A stretch of DNA of 64,000 nucleotides from Flavipsychrobacter sp. (GTDB lineage: Bacteria; Bacteroidota; Bacteroidia; Chitinophagales; Chitinophagaceae), in NCBI GenBank assembly GCA_016786565.1, contig JAEUVY010000080.1:140360-204359 (forward strand), read 5' to 3'. How positions within the stretch are numbered: the first letter of the stretch is position 1; every line of letters begins with the position of its first letter. The position numbers and the translations under genes are program-made. Under the pieces are notes generated by a model. The model was given only the letters and a program-made list of their open reading frames with translations, did no database searches and had not been told where the DNA came from. This document shows positions 9,478 to 17,703 of the stretch, piece after piece.

Positions 9478-11016
9478 ATGACTACGAAACTCACATCACT
9501 GATGGTTGCGCTGCTATTGTGTGCATCTGCCGCAAACGCAACACGCCTGTTCATACCCATGGACGCGAAGCAGACCAACCACCTGCGGGCCTATGGCATC
9601 ATCTACAATGCCATTGCTTCGGGCACCTCCGCCGACTGGTTGCTCAACTATCGTGGCGGCAGCTTCTCGATTGAATACACCACTGCCCTCGATGCATCCT
9701 GCCGCCAGCGGGGCGTAGCTTTCGAAAAACTCACAGACGCCGGTTATACATCTATCACCCGAAAAGTAAAGGCACCCGGTTTCAATGGAGATGTGGTGGC
9801 GCTGAACAAGGTGCCGCGTATAGCGGTATATACCCCGTCGGGCAAAAAACCCTGGGACGATGCCGTCACACTGGGGCTCACCTATGCCGGCATCCCCTTC
9901 GACAAGGTATATGTCTCCGAGGTGCTTTCCGGCGCACTCAGCAAGTACGACTGGCTGCACCTGCACCACGAAGATTTTACCGGACAGTACGGCCGCTTCT
10001 GGATACAGTATAAAGATGCCGACTGGTACCGCAACGACTGCCGCGCCACCGAGCAGCTTGCCGCCCGACACGGCTTCCGCAAGGTATCGCAGATGCAACT
10101 GGCGGTGGTGCGCAAAATACGCGAGTTTGTGGGCGCCGGCGGCAATCTGTTTGCCATGTGCTCTGCTACCGACACCTACGATATAGCACTGGCGGCCGCC
10201 AATACCGATATCTGCGACTCGCAATACGACGGCGACGGCATATCTCCCAACGCGCAATCAAAGCTGAATTATACCAACACATTTGCCTTCACGGGTTTTC
10301 AGGTCTCTACCGCCCGCTACGAGTACGAATACTCAACCATAGACAACACACACTTCCGCTTCCAACCCGAGAGTACCGACTACTTTACGCTGCTGCCCTT
10401 CCCCGCTAAGTTCGATGCCGTACCCACTATGCTGTGTCAGAACCATACACGCCGCATCAAGGGCTTTATGGGGCAGACAACCGCCTTCCGCAAAGAGCAC
10501 CTGAAGCCCGATGTAGTGCTGCTGGGCCACCGCAAAGACGTGATGGAGGCCCGCTATATTCACGGCAGGCATAAAGAAGGCACCTGGACGTTCTATGGCG
10601 GTCATGACCCCGAAGATTACGAGCACAAAGTGGGCGAACCTCCCACCGACCTTGACCTGCACCACAACTCATCCGGCTACCGCCTCATACTCAACAATGT
10701 GTTGTGCCTCGCATCGGGCAAAAAAGACGTGCAGGCAGTTGTGTGCTGCGAAACCGGCAACAGTCCGGCCCCGCCGCCGCCGGCCACCGGTAGCCCGTTC
10801 CGCATACTGCCGGGTGCCACGGGTGGCAGCCTGGTCATATCGGGTACAGGCGGCGAAGTGATAGAGGTTGTGACACTGGTGAACAAGGACGGCAATGAGG
10901 TTTATACCCGCCGCTTCAATGCCACGCGTGTCACCATAGACATGGATGGCCTGGCCACCGGACTCTACAACATAAAGGTGAATGGCAACTATGCCGGCAA
11001 GGTAGTGAAGAACTAA
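9478..11016 (+). CDS. secreted protein of the family labelled 'asparagine synthetase B', with T9SS-type C-terminus
   Basis: 512 residues with a signal peptide (LTSLMVALLLCASAANA). The core opens with RLFIPMDAKQTNHLRAYG and DWLLNYRGGSFSIEY and contains YDWLHLHHEDFTGQYG; this is a conserved exported Bacteroidota family that databases often name asparagine synthetase B. The name is unsupported: a true class II amidotransferase needs Cys at position 2 and a cytosolic ATP-pyrophosphatase domain, and neither is here. After a proline-rich linker (SPAPPPPATG, about residue 435) comes an ~80-residue end with VTLVNKDGNEVYTR and GLATGLYNIKVNG followed by GKVVKN, typical of a type IX secretion sorting domain. 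I infer surface display or release. Function unknown. Confidence 0.8.
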   Translation: MTTKLTSLMVALLLCASAANATRLFIPMDAKQTNHLRAYGIIYNAIASGTSADWLLNYRGGSFSIEYTTALDASCRQRGVAFEKLTDAGYTSITRKVKAPGFNGDVVALNKVPRIAVYTPSGKKPWDDAVTLGLTYAGIPFDKVYVSEVLSGALSKYDWLHLHHEDFTGQYGRFWIQYKDADWYRNDCRATEQLAARHGFRKVSQMQLAVVRKIREFVGAGGNLFAMCSATDTYDIALAAANTDICDSQYDGDGISPNAQSKLNYTNTFAFTGFQVSTARYEYEYSTIDNTHFRFQPESTDYFTLLPFPAKFDAVPTMLCQNHTRRIKGFMGQTTAFRKEHLKPDVVLLGHRKDVMEARYIHGRHKEGTWTFYGGHDPEDYEHKVGEPPTDLDLHHNSSGYRLILNNVLCLASGKKDVQAVVCCETGNSPAPPPPATGSPFRILPGATGGSLVISGTGGEVIEVVTLVNKDGNEVYTRRFNATRVTIDMDGLATGLYNIKVNGNYAGKVVKN

Positions 11017-11039
11017 CCTCCTGCTAAACTCTTTTGCGC

Positions 11040-11047
11040 TAGATTTG
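11040..11047 (+). promoter_or_regulatory. -7 promoter element (TAGATTTG) of the cupin gene
   Basis: Exact TAnnTTTG match, 29 bases upstream of the ATG at 11077. Confidence 0.5.
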
Positions 11048-11076
11048 CGCCCGTGCCCCAGCACATTGCATAGATC

Positions 11077-11451
11077 ATGAATACCGTACACGAACGCCGC
11101 AAGGGCGAACCGCCACTGATAGATTCCACTTCCGACCACCGCGAATGGCTGCGGGCAGTTGAAAAACTCATTCCGCCGGGCGCACCAGCGTCGCCTGCCG
11201 TATTCCCATTGCTTCGCCACCCCGGCAAGTTGCAACTGCTGCTCGTCACTGCATCAGACCTGCCCAAGGAAGTGCATACAAAAGAACAGGAAAGCTTTCT
11301 GATACTGGAAGGAGAATGTATGTGCCGTGTAGGCGATACCGATCACTACCTTAAACCCGGCTCTTATTTTGAGGTGCCGCTGAATGCCGGCCACACACTG
11401 CATGTGCGCTCGGAAAGGCTGGTGGCGGTTATGCAGCGACTGGACGTATAG
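11077..11451 (+). CDS. cupin-domain protein
   Basis: 124 residues. The C-terminal two thirds is a single cupin barrel: motif 1 around VHTKEQESFLILEGE (His and Glu ligands present) and motif 2 around LKPGSYFEVPLNAGHTL. The family binds a metal ion and includes dioxygenases, isomerases and small-molecule sensors; no partner gene narrows the choice. Single gene with its own -7 element. It converges with the next gene after only 7 bases, with no clear terminator between them. Confidence 0.8.
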   Translation: MNTVHERRKGEPPLIDSTSDHREWLRAVEKLIPPGAPASPAVFPLLRHPGKLQLLLVTASDLPKEVHTKEQESFLILEGECMCRVGDTDHYLKPGSYFEVPLNAGHTLHVRSERLVAVMQRLDV

Positions 11452-11458
11452 CCTGGCC

Positions 11459-11785
11459 CTATGCAAAATAATTGATGATGCACTCTTTCAGCATACGTTC
11501 CTGGTCAGCAAGGCCTTTCACGGCCACCGGTTCCAGTTCGTTGAAGTGGGGCCAGCCCTCCTCGTCACGTCCGGCAAACTCATAGAAACCATACTGACTC
11601 AGCAGGGTACACACGGCCACGTGCATCAGGTCGCGTTTCTGCTCTTTTGAGAATTTGCGCTTCGGCATACGGCCCAGTTCGTTCACCCCTATCAGGAACA
11701 AAATACCCTCCATATCGGGCAGTTTCCCGAAACGTTCCCTCAGCATTTGCTCCGTATCCAGCCATCTCTGTTCAAAATTCTCCAT
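11459..11785 (-). CDS. conserved hypothetical protein, ~108 residues
   Basis: Small acidic helical cytosolic protein (starts MENFEQRWLD) with the segment MEGILFLIGVNELGR and a C-terminal FNELEPVAVKGLADQE. I recognise it only as the sort of short conserved protein seen in this phylum and cannot name a function. The frame is open up to 11872, but a perfect minus-strand TACCTTTG at 11821-11828 lies inside that extension, so ATG at 11785 is the likely start with a 35-base leader. Confidence 0.65.
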   Translation of the reverse strand: MENFEQRWLDTEQMLRERFGKLPDMEGILFLIGVNELGRMPKRKFSKEQKRDLMHVAVCTLLSQYGFYEFAGRDEEGWPHFNELEPVAVKGLADQERMLKECIINYFA

Positions 11786-11820
11786 ATTCTTATTGTCCTT
11801 TGTTTGCCCGGCGGGCTGCG

Positions 11821-11828
11821 CAAAGGTA
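11821..11828 (-). promoter_or_regulatory. -7 promoter element (TACCTTTG)
   Basis: Minus-strand exact match to TAnnTTTG; it sets the start of the preceding small gene at 11785. Confidence 0.55.
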
Positions 11829-11975
11829 TTATTTATGTACTTGCCACCGCCAAACGGCATTTTCATATACAATTTTAAAAAAAGTTAAAACTGACCGGTG
11901 TTCTCTTCATTGTGGTGCTGCCGCTTTATTTTTGACTTTTTCGTAGCATTGTAACTAAAACCGCATCGTATCAAT

Positions 11976-12980
11976 ATGGAAGTATCTTCCTCTTTCGACA
12001 TCCGCGAGCTGAATGAAAAGATCCATCAGCAAAGTGCCTTTATTGAGTTGCTCACAATGGAACTCAATAAAGTGGTTGTGGGACAAAAGCACATGGTAGA
12101 GCGCCTCATGATAGGCATGCTTGCCAATGGTCACGTACTGCTGGAGGGTGTACCCGGTCTGGCAAAGACACTCGCCATCAAATCGCTGGCGTCGGCTATC
12201 CATGCCAATTTCGCCCGCATACAGTTCACCCCCGACCTGCTGCCTGCCGACGTGCTGGGTACCATGGTCTACAATCCGCAGGAACACAAATTTGCCGTGC
12301 GCAAGGGTCCTATATTCGCCAACTTCATCCTGGCCGATGAGATCAACCGTGCTCCCGCCAAGGTGCAGAGCGCATTGCTCGAGGCCATGCAGGAACGTCA
12401 GGTGACCATTGGCGACAATACCTACAAGCTGGAAGAGCCGTTCCTGGTGCTGGCCACCCAGAACCCCATAGAGCAGGAAGGAACTTACGAACTGCCCGAA
12501 GCTCAAGTGGACCGCTTCATGCTGAAGATCATCATCACCTACCCCAAGAAAGAAGAGGAGCGTCACATCATACGTACCAACCTCAACCCGACAGGCGCCG
12601 TAAAGATCAATCCGGTAGTTTCAGCCGATCAGATCATCAAAGCGCGCTCACTGGTGCGCGAGGTGTATATGGACGAAAAGATAGAACAGTACATCCTCGA
12701 TATCGTATTCGCTACCCGCTTCCCCGATGAATACAAATTGGGCAAGCTGAAACCATACATCAGTTATGGTGGCTCACCACGTGCCAGCATCAATCTGGCA
12801 CTGGCGTCAAAAGCCTATGCGTTCATCAAGCGTCGCGGTTATGTGATACCCGAAGACGTGCGTGCAGTGTGTCATGATGTGATGCGCCACCGTATAGGGC
12901 TCACTTACGAAGCCGAAGCCGAGAATGTGACCAGCGAACAGATCATTAACGAGATCCTCAATGTGGTAGAAGTGCCATAG
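11976..12980 (+). CDS. MoxR-family AAA+ ATPase
   Basis: 334 residues, standard for MoxR. Walker A is seen as EGVPGLAKT, Walker B as FILADEINRAPAKVQSALLEAMQE, sensor 1 as LATQNPIEQEGTYELPEAQVDRF, and the C-terminal lid domain includes YGGSPRASINLALASKAYA. MoxR proteins act as chaperone-like ATPases that help insert cofactors or assemble complexes, usually with a VWA protein. In many Bacteroidota the gene leads a bat (aerotolerance) operon, but here it is followed by a terminator and no bat gene, so its partner is elsewhere. It is a different subfamily from NorQ at 24.7 kb. Confidence 0.93.
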   Translation: MEVSSSFDIRELNEKIHQQSAFIELLTMELNKVVVGQKHMVERLMIGMLANGHVLLEGVPGLAKTLAIKSLASAIHANFARIQFTPDLLPADVLGTMVYNPQEHKFAVRKGPIFANFILADEINRAPAKVQSALLEAMQERQVTIGDNTYKLEEPFLVLATQNPIEQEGTYELPEAQVDRFMLKIIITYPKKEEERHIIRTNLNPTGAVKINPVVSADQIIKARSLVREVYMDEKIEQYILDIVFATRFPDEYKLGKLKPYISYGGSPRASINLALASKAYAFIKRRGYVIPEDVRAVCHDVMRHRIGLTYEAEAENVTSEQIINEILNVVEVP

Positions 12981-13060
12981 GTAATGGGTTAATAAGGTAA
13001 AAGGTTAATAGGGCAATAAGTTTGAAAGAGGCCCCTACACTCCCGGTAAATATTTTTCAA

Positions 13061-13080
13061 CGCCGCGCTGACGCGCGGCG
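13061..13080 (+). terminator. intrinsic terminator after the MoxR gene
   Basis: CGCCGCGC-TGAC-GCGCGGCG, a perfect 8-bp GC stem followed by TTTTTTA. It lies 80 bases after the MoxR stop codon. Between them is AT-rich DNA (13000-13020) that recurs near 29255 (GGTTAATAGG.CAATAAG). Confidence 0.85.
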
Positions 13081-13181
13081 TTTTTTACGCTGCGCGGACA
13101 CGCCTCTATGGGGGCTAAAAAAATGTTCACTTCTCTGGGGAAGTCAACTAGCCCCAACACATTTTTTAAAGAATAAAAAGG

Positions 13182-13189
13182 TAAATTTG
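13182..13189 (+). promoter_or_regulatory. -7 promoter element (TAAATTTG) of the 40-residue membrane protein
   Basis: Exact TAnnTTTG match ending 7 bases before ATG at 13197. Confidence 0.5.
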
Positions 13190-13196
13190 TTTTACT

Positions 13197-13319
13197 ATGA
13201 TGAATAAACAGCAAAGAAGGGAGTATTTCGAGAAGCATCCTTTCTATCGTTTCCTCGTTTGGATGATTGCAGGAGCCATTGGTGCGGCTGTTGCTATTTG
13301 GATCCGTCAATACCTTTGA
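13197..13319 (+). CDS. 40-residue single-span membrane protein
   Basis: Short gene with two adjacent ATG codons, coding for a basic, aromatic N-terminus (NKQQRREYFEKHPFYRFLVW) and one transmembrane helix (MIAGAIGAAVAIWI) ending IRQYL. Positively charged N-terminus outside the helix suggests N-in topology. The -7 element with 7-base spacing and the Bacteroidota-like small-protein layout support it as a real gene; no homologue can be checked here. It stands alone after the terminator of the MoxR gene. Confidence 0.6.
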   Translation: MMNKQQRREYFEKHPFYRFLVWMIAGAIGAAVAIWIRQYL

Positions 13320-13621
13320 CGCGCATCTTTGATGGTGGTGTTTTAGATCAACGTCATTGATGCCGGTTGAGGGTGCTTTTTGTGTATAGCTGCCGGACTC
13401 TGCCGGGGGAATGAAGCAATGAACAACATTGCATCACTACTCCTCCGTAAACGCCAGCGCTCGCCTCCTGTCATCTTGAGCTTGCCGAAGGGCATCCCGA
13501 TTCCTGACGTGATCACTAATATCATCGCTGCCCCACGCGCTTTTTGCCCTCGCTTAAAAACATCGATTCCGCGCTGTAAATACCTGGCTGATTTAGCATT
13601 GGTCGCGCCAGTAACAAAATA
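13320..13621. other. intergenic region with gene-tail fossil and dispersed repeat
   Basis: No credible gene. It holds a 19-bp exact match (13441-13459) to the last codons of the MFS gene at 16406, with the stop codon also conserved, followed by a copy of the TGTCATCTTGAGCTTGCCGA dispersed repeat (13471-13490 and onward to about 13500) that recurs at 14306-14353. The rest shows nothing I can interpret. Confidence 0.6.
13438..13459 (-). pseudogene. fossil of an MFS transporter C-terminus
   Basis: Minus strand reads LAFTEE then a TAG stop, the same last residues and stop as the MFS gene ending at 16406. 19 bases are identical; the one change before the stop (GAA to GAG) is synonymous. Upstream identity fades at once. 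Too short to be functional. Confidence 0.45.
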
Positions 13622-14209
13622 TCAACAGGGTAGTGAAGGAACAACATCAGTGAAACCCATCTTTTGCACATAATAGTCGATCCACTCATTTAACTCTTCC
13701 TTATTGCCGCCTTTCGTCCCACGATAGTGTCTTCTGACTTCAAAATTGTCGTTCAAGTTTACAAAGACATACAGAGGATAATAGTTGGGGGAACTTTCGT
13801 GCGCTCGTAATGATTCCGAAAATGCAGAAAGTGTCAGATTCAACTCATATCCACACACAATGTATTGATATTTGTTGCGAAGCAGCAAATTCCTGTACAA
13901 CAAAATAGTCCCTTCACTTATTGGTTTATTCCGGTACAAAAGATGCGTCACTCTTACACTCTTGGCAAAACGCTCGATAAAGATCTTTTCATGCCCCATT
14001 CCAAACGTAAATGTTGCGTAGTAGTCTTCGGCGATTGTAGCGTTACGATCAATGTCAATAGAATCAATCATATTATTTCCCCTGACCAGATACGCAACAG
14101 CCTCGCCTTCAAACCCGTCAAAGTCAGAGTCAACCCGATCGTATATTTCCTGAAAAAAGTCAGCTCCATCCGGAAAGTAGAAACTACACTCAAATAATCC
14201 TTCTGTCAT
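13622..14209 (-). CDS. hypothetical protein, 195 residues
   Basis: Starts MTEGLFECSFYFPDG; acidic, aromatic-rich, no signal peptide or membrane segment. Segments such as FEGEAVAYLVRGNNMIDSIDID and YYPLYVFVNLNDNF suggest a mixed alpha/beta cytosolic fold. I do not recognise the family. The frame is open to 14332, but the extension (MPFDKLRITGG...) is translated from a dispersed intergenic repeat, so ATG at 14209 is preferred. Base composition is clearly lower in GC (about 43%) than the neighbours, which suggests acquisition by transfer. It lies between two copies of the TCATCCTGAGC repeat. Confidence 0.6.
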   Translation of the reverse strand: MTEGLFECSFYFPDGADFFQEIYDRVDSDFDGFEGEAVAYLVRGNNMIDSIDIDRNATIAEDYYATFTFGMGHEKIFIERFAKSVRVTHLLYRNKPISEGTILLYRNLLLRNKYQYIVCGYELNLTLSAFSESLRAHESSPNYYPLYVFVNLNDNFEVRRHYRGTKGGNKEELNEWIDYYVQKMGFTDVVPSLPC

Positions 14210-14300
14210 GGTGATAATATTAGCTGAAATTAATGCAATTTTCCGCGTTCTCCATTTGCTGCATCTACGAGACGCCATGCCAACACGGCTATATGCTGCG

Positions 14301-14356
14301 CCTCCTGTTATCCTGAGCTTGTCGAAGGGCATCCTGCGCTTGCCGAAGGGCTACTG
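14301..14356. repeat. dispersed intergenic repeat (CCTGAGCTTGTCGAAGGG type)
   Basis: Contains CCTGTTATCCTGAGCTTGTC then GAAGGGCATCCTGCGCTTGCCGAAGGG: one unit and a second half-unit in tandem. The same unit, in the same orientation, is at 13464-13498. The motif overlaps the 3' end of the HxlR gene by a few bases. Confidence 0.6.
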
Positions 14357-14653
14357 AACCCTCACAACATGCTCCAGTTGCTGGAACACAGGAATGAGCG
14401 TTCTGCCCTTCTCCGTCAGCATGTATTCAATGTGCAGTGGCTTCTGCTGAATGATGGTCTTCTCCAATAAAGATTGTTCTTCCAGCTCCTTCAGGGCCAC
14501 AGCAATAGACTGTTTGTTTGACCCCTCTATCTGTCTCAGCAAAGTATTAAAACGGATAGGTCCGTCCAACGCCAGACGAAATATCTGAGGTTTCCATTTA
14601 CCTGACAGCATCTTCAGCAAATATTCCGCGGGGCAGCTATTTTCACTTTCCAT
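14351..14653 (-). CDS. HxlR-family transcriptional regulator
   Basis: 100 residues, the normal size. The winged-helix signature is complete: CPAEYLLKMLSGKWKPQIF (with the conserved N-terminal Cys at residue 7), IRFNTLLRQIEGSNKQSI and LEKTIIQQKPLHIEYMLTEKG. HxlR/YodB-type regulators often sense reactive electrophiles, formaldehyde or disulfide stress through the conserved cysteine. It is divergent from a thioredoxin-like DsbA gene across a 99-bp gap, which is the typical target position, so redox control of that gene is a reasonable inference. Confidence 0.9.
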   Translation of the reverse strand: MESENSCPAEYLLKMLSGKWKPQIFRLALDGPIRFNTLLRQIEGSNKQSIAVALKELEEQSLLEKTIIQQKPLHIEYMLTEKGRTLIPVFQQLEHVVRVQ

Positions 14654-14752
14654 TATGACTATTTAGATGGTCAGGTTTTTCTGACTAATTGTTCAGTTCG
14701 CAAAGGCTTGAGACATTTGCACTATAGTTCTACAAAACTAAGCAACAAAAAA

Positions 14753-15742
14753 ATGAAAATACCGATACTGATAATGTCCTGCGTCCTGATTGCAGGACTC
14801 TGCAACGGCCAAACAAAAAACAGAACAATGGAAAAACAACACAACGACCCACTTATGTGCGACACAGCAACCGGCTTGTGCGAAATGCCGGGCACAGGAA
14901 ACACCAAACAGAAACACGGCGCGCATGTCAACGAAAAACCGTTGAAGATCATCTACTTCACCGACCCCATCTGCTCATCGTGCTGGTGCATAGAACCACA
15001 GCTCAGAAAACTGAAGTTGGAATATGGCAACATCGTGGAGATAGAATACCGCATGGGCGGCCTCCTTCCCGACTGGAGCTATAATAGTGGCGGCATCAGC
15101 AAACCATCAGACGTGGCCCACCACTGGGACGAGGCGAGCAAATACTACGACATGCCCATAGACGGCGATATATGGCTTGAAGACCCGCTGGCCTCTTCCT
15201 ATCCACCGTCCATTGCGTTTAAAGCGGCACAGATGCAGGATAAAGAAAAGGCTATGCTATTTCTAAGAGAACTCAGGGAAATGGTCTTTCTGCGCAAAAA
15301 GAACATCGCCAAGTGGGAAAACATAAGTGCTGCAGCGCAGAAAGCGGGACTGAATGTTACACGATTAAAAACCGACTTTGAAGGCGAGGCAAAGAACCGC
15401 TTTAACGACGATCTGCAATTAGGACGCAAATTAGGCGTAAGAGGCTTCCCATCCCTGCTCATCGTCGATAAAAAAGGCCACGAACAAATGATAGCCGGTG
15501 CCAGACCCTATTCTGCTTATGTGCAGGCTATTGCCAAGCTGCAACCTTCTCAAAACAAACGCCCCTACGACACCGGCTGGCAGGGTCTTTTTTCAAAATT
15601 CGCCACACTCACATCGCGTGAGTTTGCAGAGCTTTCAGGAACACCCCGAAAAGAGGCCGACGCCTACCTGCAACAGCTCTATGCATCGGGAAAACTGCGT
15701 AAGCTCGAAACAAAGAACGGGGCATTATGGATGAGTAAGTAG
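14753..15742 (+). CDS. secreted DsbA/SpxH-like thioredoxin-fold protein
   Basis: 329 residues: signal peptide (MKIPILIMSCVLIAGLCNG), a Cys/His-rich spacer (DPLMCDTATGLCEMPG), then a DsbA-type domain with the active site CSSCWC in ITYFTDP-like context (IIYFTDPICSSCW), a helical insert, and the cis-proline region GVRGFPSLLIVD. The active site and Trp after it resemble the YjbH/SpxH and FrnE branch. A C-terminal ~60-residue helical extension (TSREFAELSGTPRKEADAYL) looks like a winged-helix-like add-on. Start at 14753 follows the signal peptide; the frame extends 45 bases further upstream without support. Divergent from the HxlR gene, which probably regulates it in response to thiol stress. Confidence 0.82.
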   Translation: MKIPILIMSCVLIAGLCNGQTKNRTMEKQHNDPLMCDTATGLCEMPGTGNTKQKHGAHVNEKPLKIIYFTDPICSSCWCIEPQLRKLKLEYGNIVEIEYRMGGLLPDWSYNSGGISKPSDVAHHWDEASKYYDMPIDGDIWLEDPLASSYPPSIAFKAAQMQDKEKAMLFLRELREMVFLRKKNIAKWENISAAAQKAGLNVTRLKTDFEGEAKNRFNDDLQLGRKLGVRGFPSLLIVDKKGHEQMIAGARPYSAYVQAIAKLQPSQNKRPYDTGWQGLFSKFATLTSREFAELSGTPRKEADAYLQQLYASGKLRKLETKNGALWMSK

Positions 15743-15757
15743 CCATTGAATGTACCA

Positions 15758-15783
15758 TTACCGCTGTAGGCCTGCAGCGGTAA
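15758..15783 (+). terminator. hairpin after the DsbA-like gene
   Basis: TTACCGCTG / CAGCGGTAA, a perfect 9-bp stem with an 8-base loop, 15 bases after the stop codon. No T-run follows, so it may act as an mRNA 3'-end barrier rather than a classical terminator. Confidence 0.5.
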
Positions 15784-15896
15784 ATACATGCTGATAGGCA
15801 CCAAGTGAAACCTGTTGATTTTTTTACCCACACACCAACACATGTTCTGAATTTTTATAATTTTATGCCATCATTCATCCCTCAAACAGTCAAACT

Positions 15897-16391
15897 ATGC
15901 AGAAAATAAAGATCGAATTCAAGTGGGCAGTTATTTTCTCAATAGTGGGTCTTGTGTGGATGCTACTGGAAAAACTTGCTGGTCTTCATTCCACCTACAT
16001 CGACTATCACATGTACCTCACCAATCTCTTCGCCATACCGGCCATATGGGTTATGGTACTTGCGTTGAAGGATAAGAAGAGAAATTTCTATGGTGGTCAG
16101 ATGACCTACGTCAACGGCTTGGTGTCCGGCTTGATATTATCGGCCATCATAGCTGCGTTTAGTCCGCTTACTCAGTGGATCACATCTTTCGTCATCACTC
16201 CTGAATATTTCCCAAATGTCATCAAGCGATCTGCAGAATTGGGTTACTACAAAACCACCGCCGAGGCAGAGGCCGTCTTCAACTATAGCAACTATGCCAC
16301 TCAGGGCCTGATAGGCGCGTTGGGTATGGGTGTTGTTACAACGGCAATAGCTATGATCTTCCTGCGTACAAAAGCCGCGAAACAAGAGTAG
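15897..16391 (+). CDS. DUF4199 membrane protein
   Basis: 164 residues with four hydrophobic segments (about 9-27, 41-57, 71-90, 135-156). The pattern FKWAVIFSIVGLVWMLLEKL, the GGQMTYVNGLVSGLILS loop and the short amphipathic stretch YFPNVIKRSAELGYYKT before the last helix are typical of DUF4199, a Bacteroidota inner-membrane family with no assigned role. Single gene, converging with the MFS gene 14 bases later. Confidence 0.8.
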   Translation: MQKIKIEFKWAVIFSIVGLVWMLLEKLAGLHSTYIDYHMYLTNLFAIPAIWVMVLALKDKKRNFYGGQMTYVNGLVSGLILSAIIAAFSPLTQWITSFVITPEYFPNVIKRSAELGYYKTTAEAEAVFNYSNYATQGLIGALGMGVVTTAIAMIFLRTKAAKQE

Positions 16392-16405
16392 CAGATCACG
16401 CAGAC

Positions 16406-17638
16406 CTATTCCTCCGTAAACGCCAGCGACCTTCCGTAGGTTTCTGGCAGCATGGCGGCAGCGGCAAGTGCCAGCGCCCACACAATGCAGCCGGTTACGG
16501 CCAGGCCACCGGTCAGGTCCAGCCCGAAAGTGTGCTCTATGCCCTGATGCAGCGGAATGAGCAATACTACCGCGCCACGCATAAAGTTGGTCACCGTGGC
16601 CGTTACCGTCACCCGCAGATTGATGCCGAAGTGCTCGGCTGTGGCCGTTACAAACACCGACAGATAACCGCACCCCAACCCCATGAGCAGCGATGTGAAA
16701 CTGAGCGACAACCCGCTGTGTATGCGCATAAAGTGGTAGATGGTAGCACCAATACCCAATCCCATAAAGGCTATGAGTATCTTCTTGCGGCTGCGCGCCA
16801 GTTGGCTCAGCACACCACTCAGCAGGTCTCCGCAGGTGATGCCCGTCTGAAACAGAATGAAGCACGTAGATAACTTGAGTCCGTCTATGTGGTGTTCTTT
16901 GGCTATCTCAGGCGACAGCGTGATAAGCAGACCCACACTATACCATATAGGCACACCCATCAGTATACAGGCTATATACTTCATAAGGCGTTTGGGAGAA
17001 GACACCAGGAGCACCAGCGAACCACGTTGGCCGGCCGGTATGGAACTTGCATGAAACATGTGCGACTCATAAGACCGCAACCTCAGCAACAACAATATGC
17101 CCCCGGCTATGCCCGCCGCCATAAACGCATAACGCCACGGCAGCACATCGCCTATCAGCCCGGCCGTAACAGCACCCAATGCACCCAGTGTGGCCACCAG
17201 TATGGTGCCATAGCCGCGGTGTTCTGCCGTCATACTCTCCGATACCAGCGTGATGCCCGCCCCCAGTTCACCGGCAAGCCCCACACCCGCCAGAAACCTG
17301 ATGATGGCATACACGTTCACATCATGCACAAAGGCATTGGCAAAATTGGCAAGCGAGTATAGCAGTATAGAACCATATAGTACTGCCACCCGTCCTTTCT
17401 TATCGGCATAGATGCCGGTAATGATGCCGCCCAGCATCATACCTGCCATCTGTATCGACAGCAGTCGCTCACCGGTATGGGTCAGCTCACTACCGGTCAG
17501 CCCCAGGTCCTTCAGCGATGGGATCCTGTACACGTTGAACAGGAACAGGTCGAAGGCGTCTATAAAAAAACCTATACCCGCCACCAACACAGTGATGTTG
17601 AATGGCGATCGGTAGGCATTGCCCGGTGCAGCACTCAT
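16406..17638 (-). CDS. MFS transporter, metabolite:H+ symporter-like
   Basis: 410 residues with about 12 transmembrane segments and the MFS loop motif GIYADKKGRVAVLYG between TM2 and TM3; IIRFLAGVGLAGELGAGITLVSE at TM4-5 is typical of the sugar/organic-acid and MHS branches. It is not a NarK-type nitrate carrier: the NarK signature glycine motifs are not seen. The substrate is unknown. It begins 65 bases downstream of the FNR-type regulator on the same strand, so it may be cotranscribed with it. Its last six codons and stop recur as a fossil at 13438-13459. Confidence 0.85.
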   Translation of the reverse strand: MSAAPGNAYRSPFNITVLVAGIGFFIDAFDLFLFNVYRIPSLKDLGLTGSELTHTGERLLSIQMAGMMLGGIITGIYADKKGRVAVLYGSILLYSLANFANAFVHDVNVYAIIRFLAGVGLAGELGAGITLVSESMTAEHRGYGTILVATLGALGAVTAGLIGDVLPWRYAFMAAGIAGGILLLLRLRSYESHMFHASSIPAGQRGSLVLLVSSPKRLMKYIACILMGVPIWYSVGLLITLSPEIAKEHHIDGLKLSTCFILFQTGITCGDLLSGVLSQLARSRKKILIAFMGLGIGATIYHFMRIHSGLSLSFTSLLMGLGCGYLSVFVTATAEHFGINLRVTVTATVTNFMRGAVVLLIPLHQGIEHTFGLDLTGGLAVTGCIVWALALAAAAMLPETYGRSLAFTEE

Positions 17639-17703
17639 AACAAAGATTTGTTCTGCCCGTCAAGATAGAAAATGGTCGCTAAATTATTACAACGGCAACC
17701 GCC

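Noticed and set aside
9192..9578. 128-residue form of the Pmp3-like protein
   Set aside because: The N-terminal 65 residues overlap the divergent gene and the promoter; the family is 50-60 residues long.
13035..13310. 91-residue minus-strand frame
   Set aside because: It runs across the MoxR terminator and opposite the 40-residue membrane gene that has a promoter; no family features.
16406..17638. NarK-type nitrate/nitrite carrier
   Set aside because: Its place beside the FNR gene suggested this, but the NarK signature motifs are not present and the sequence fits general metabolite carriers better.
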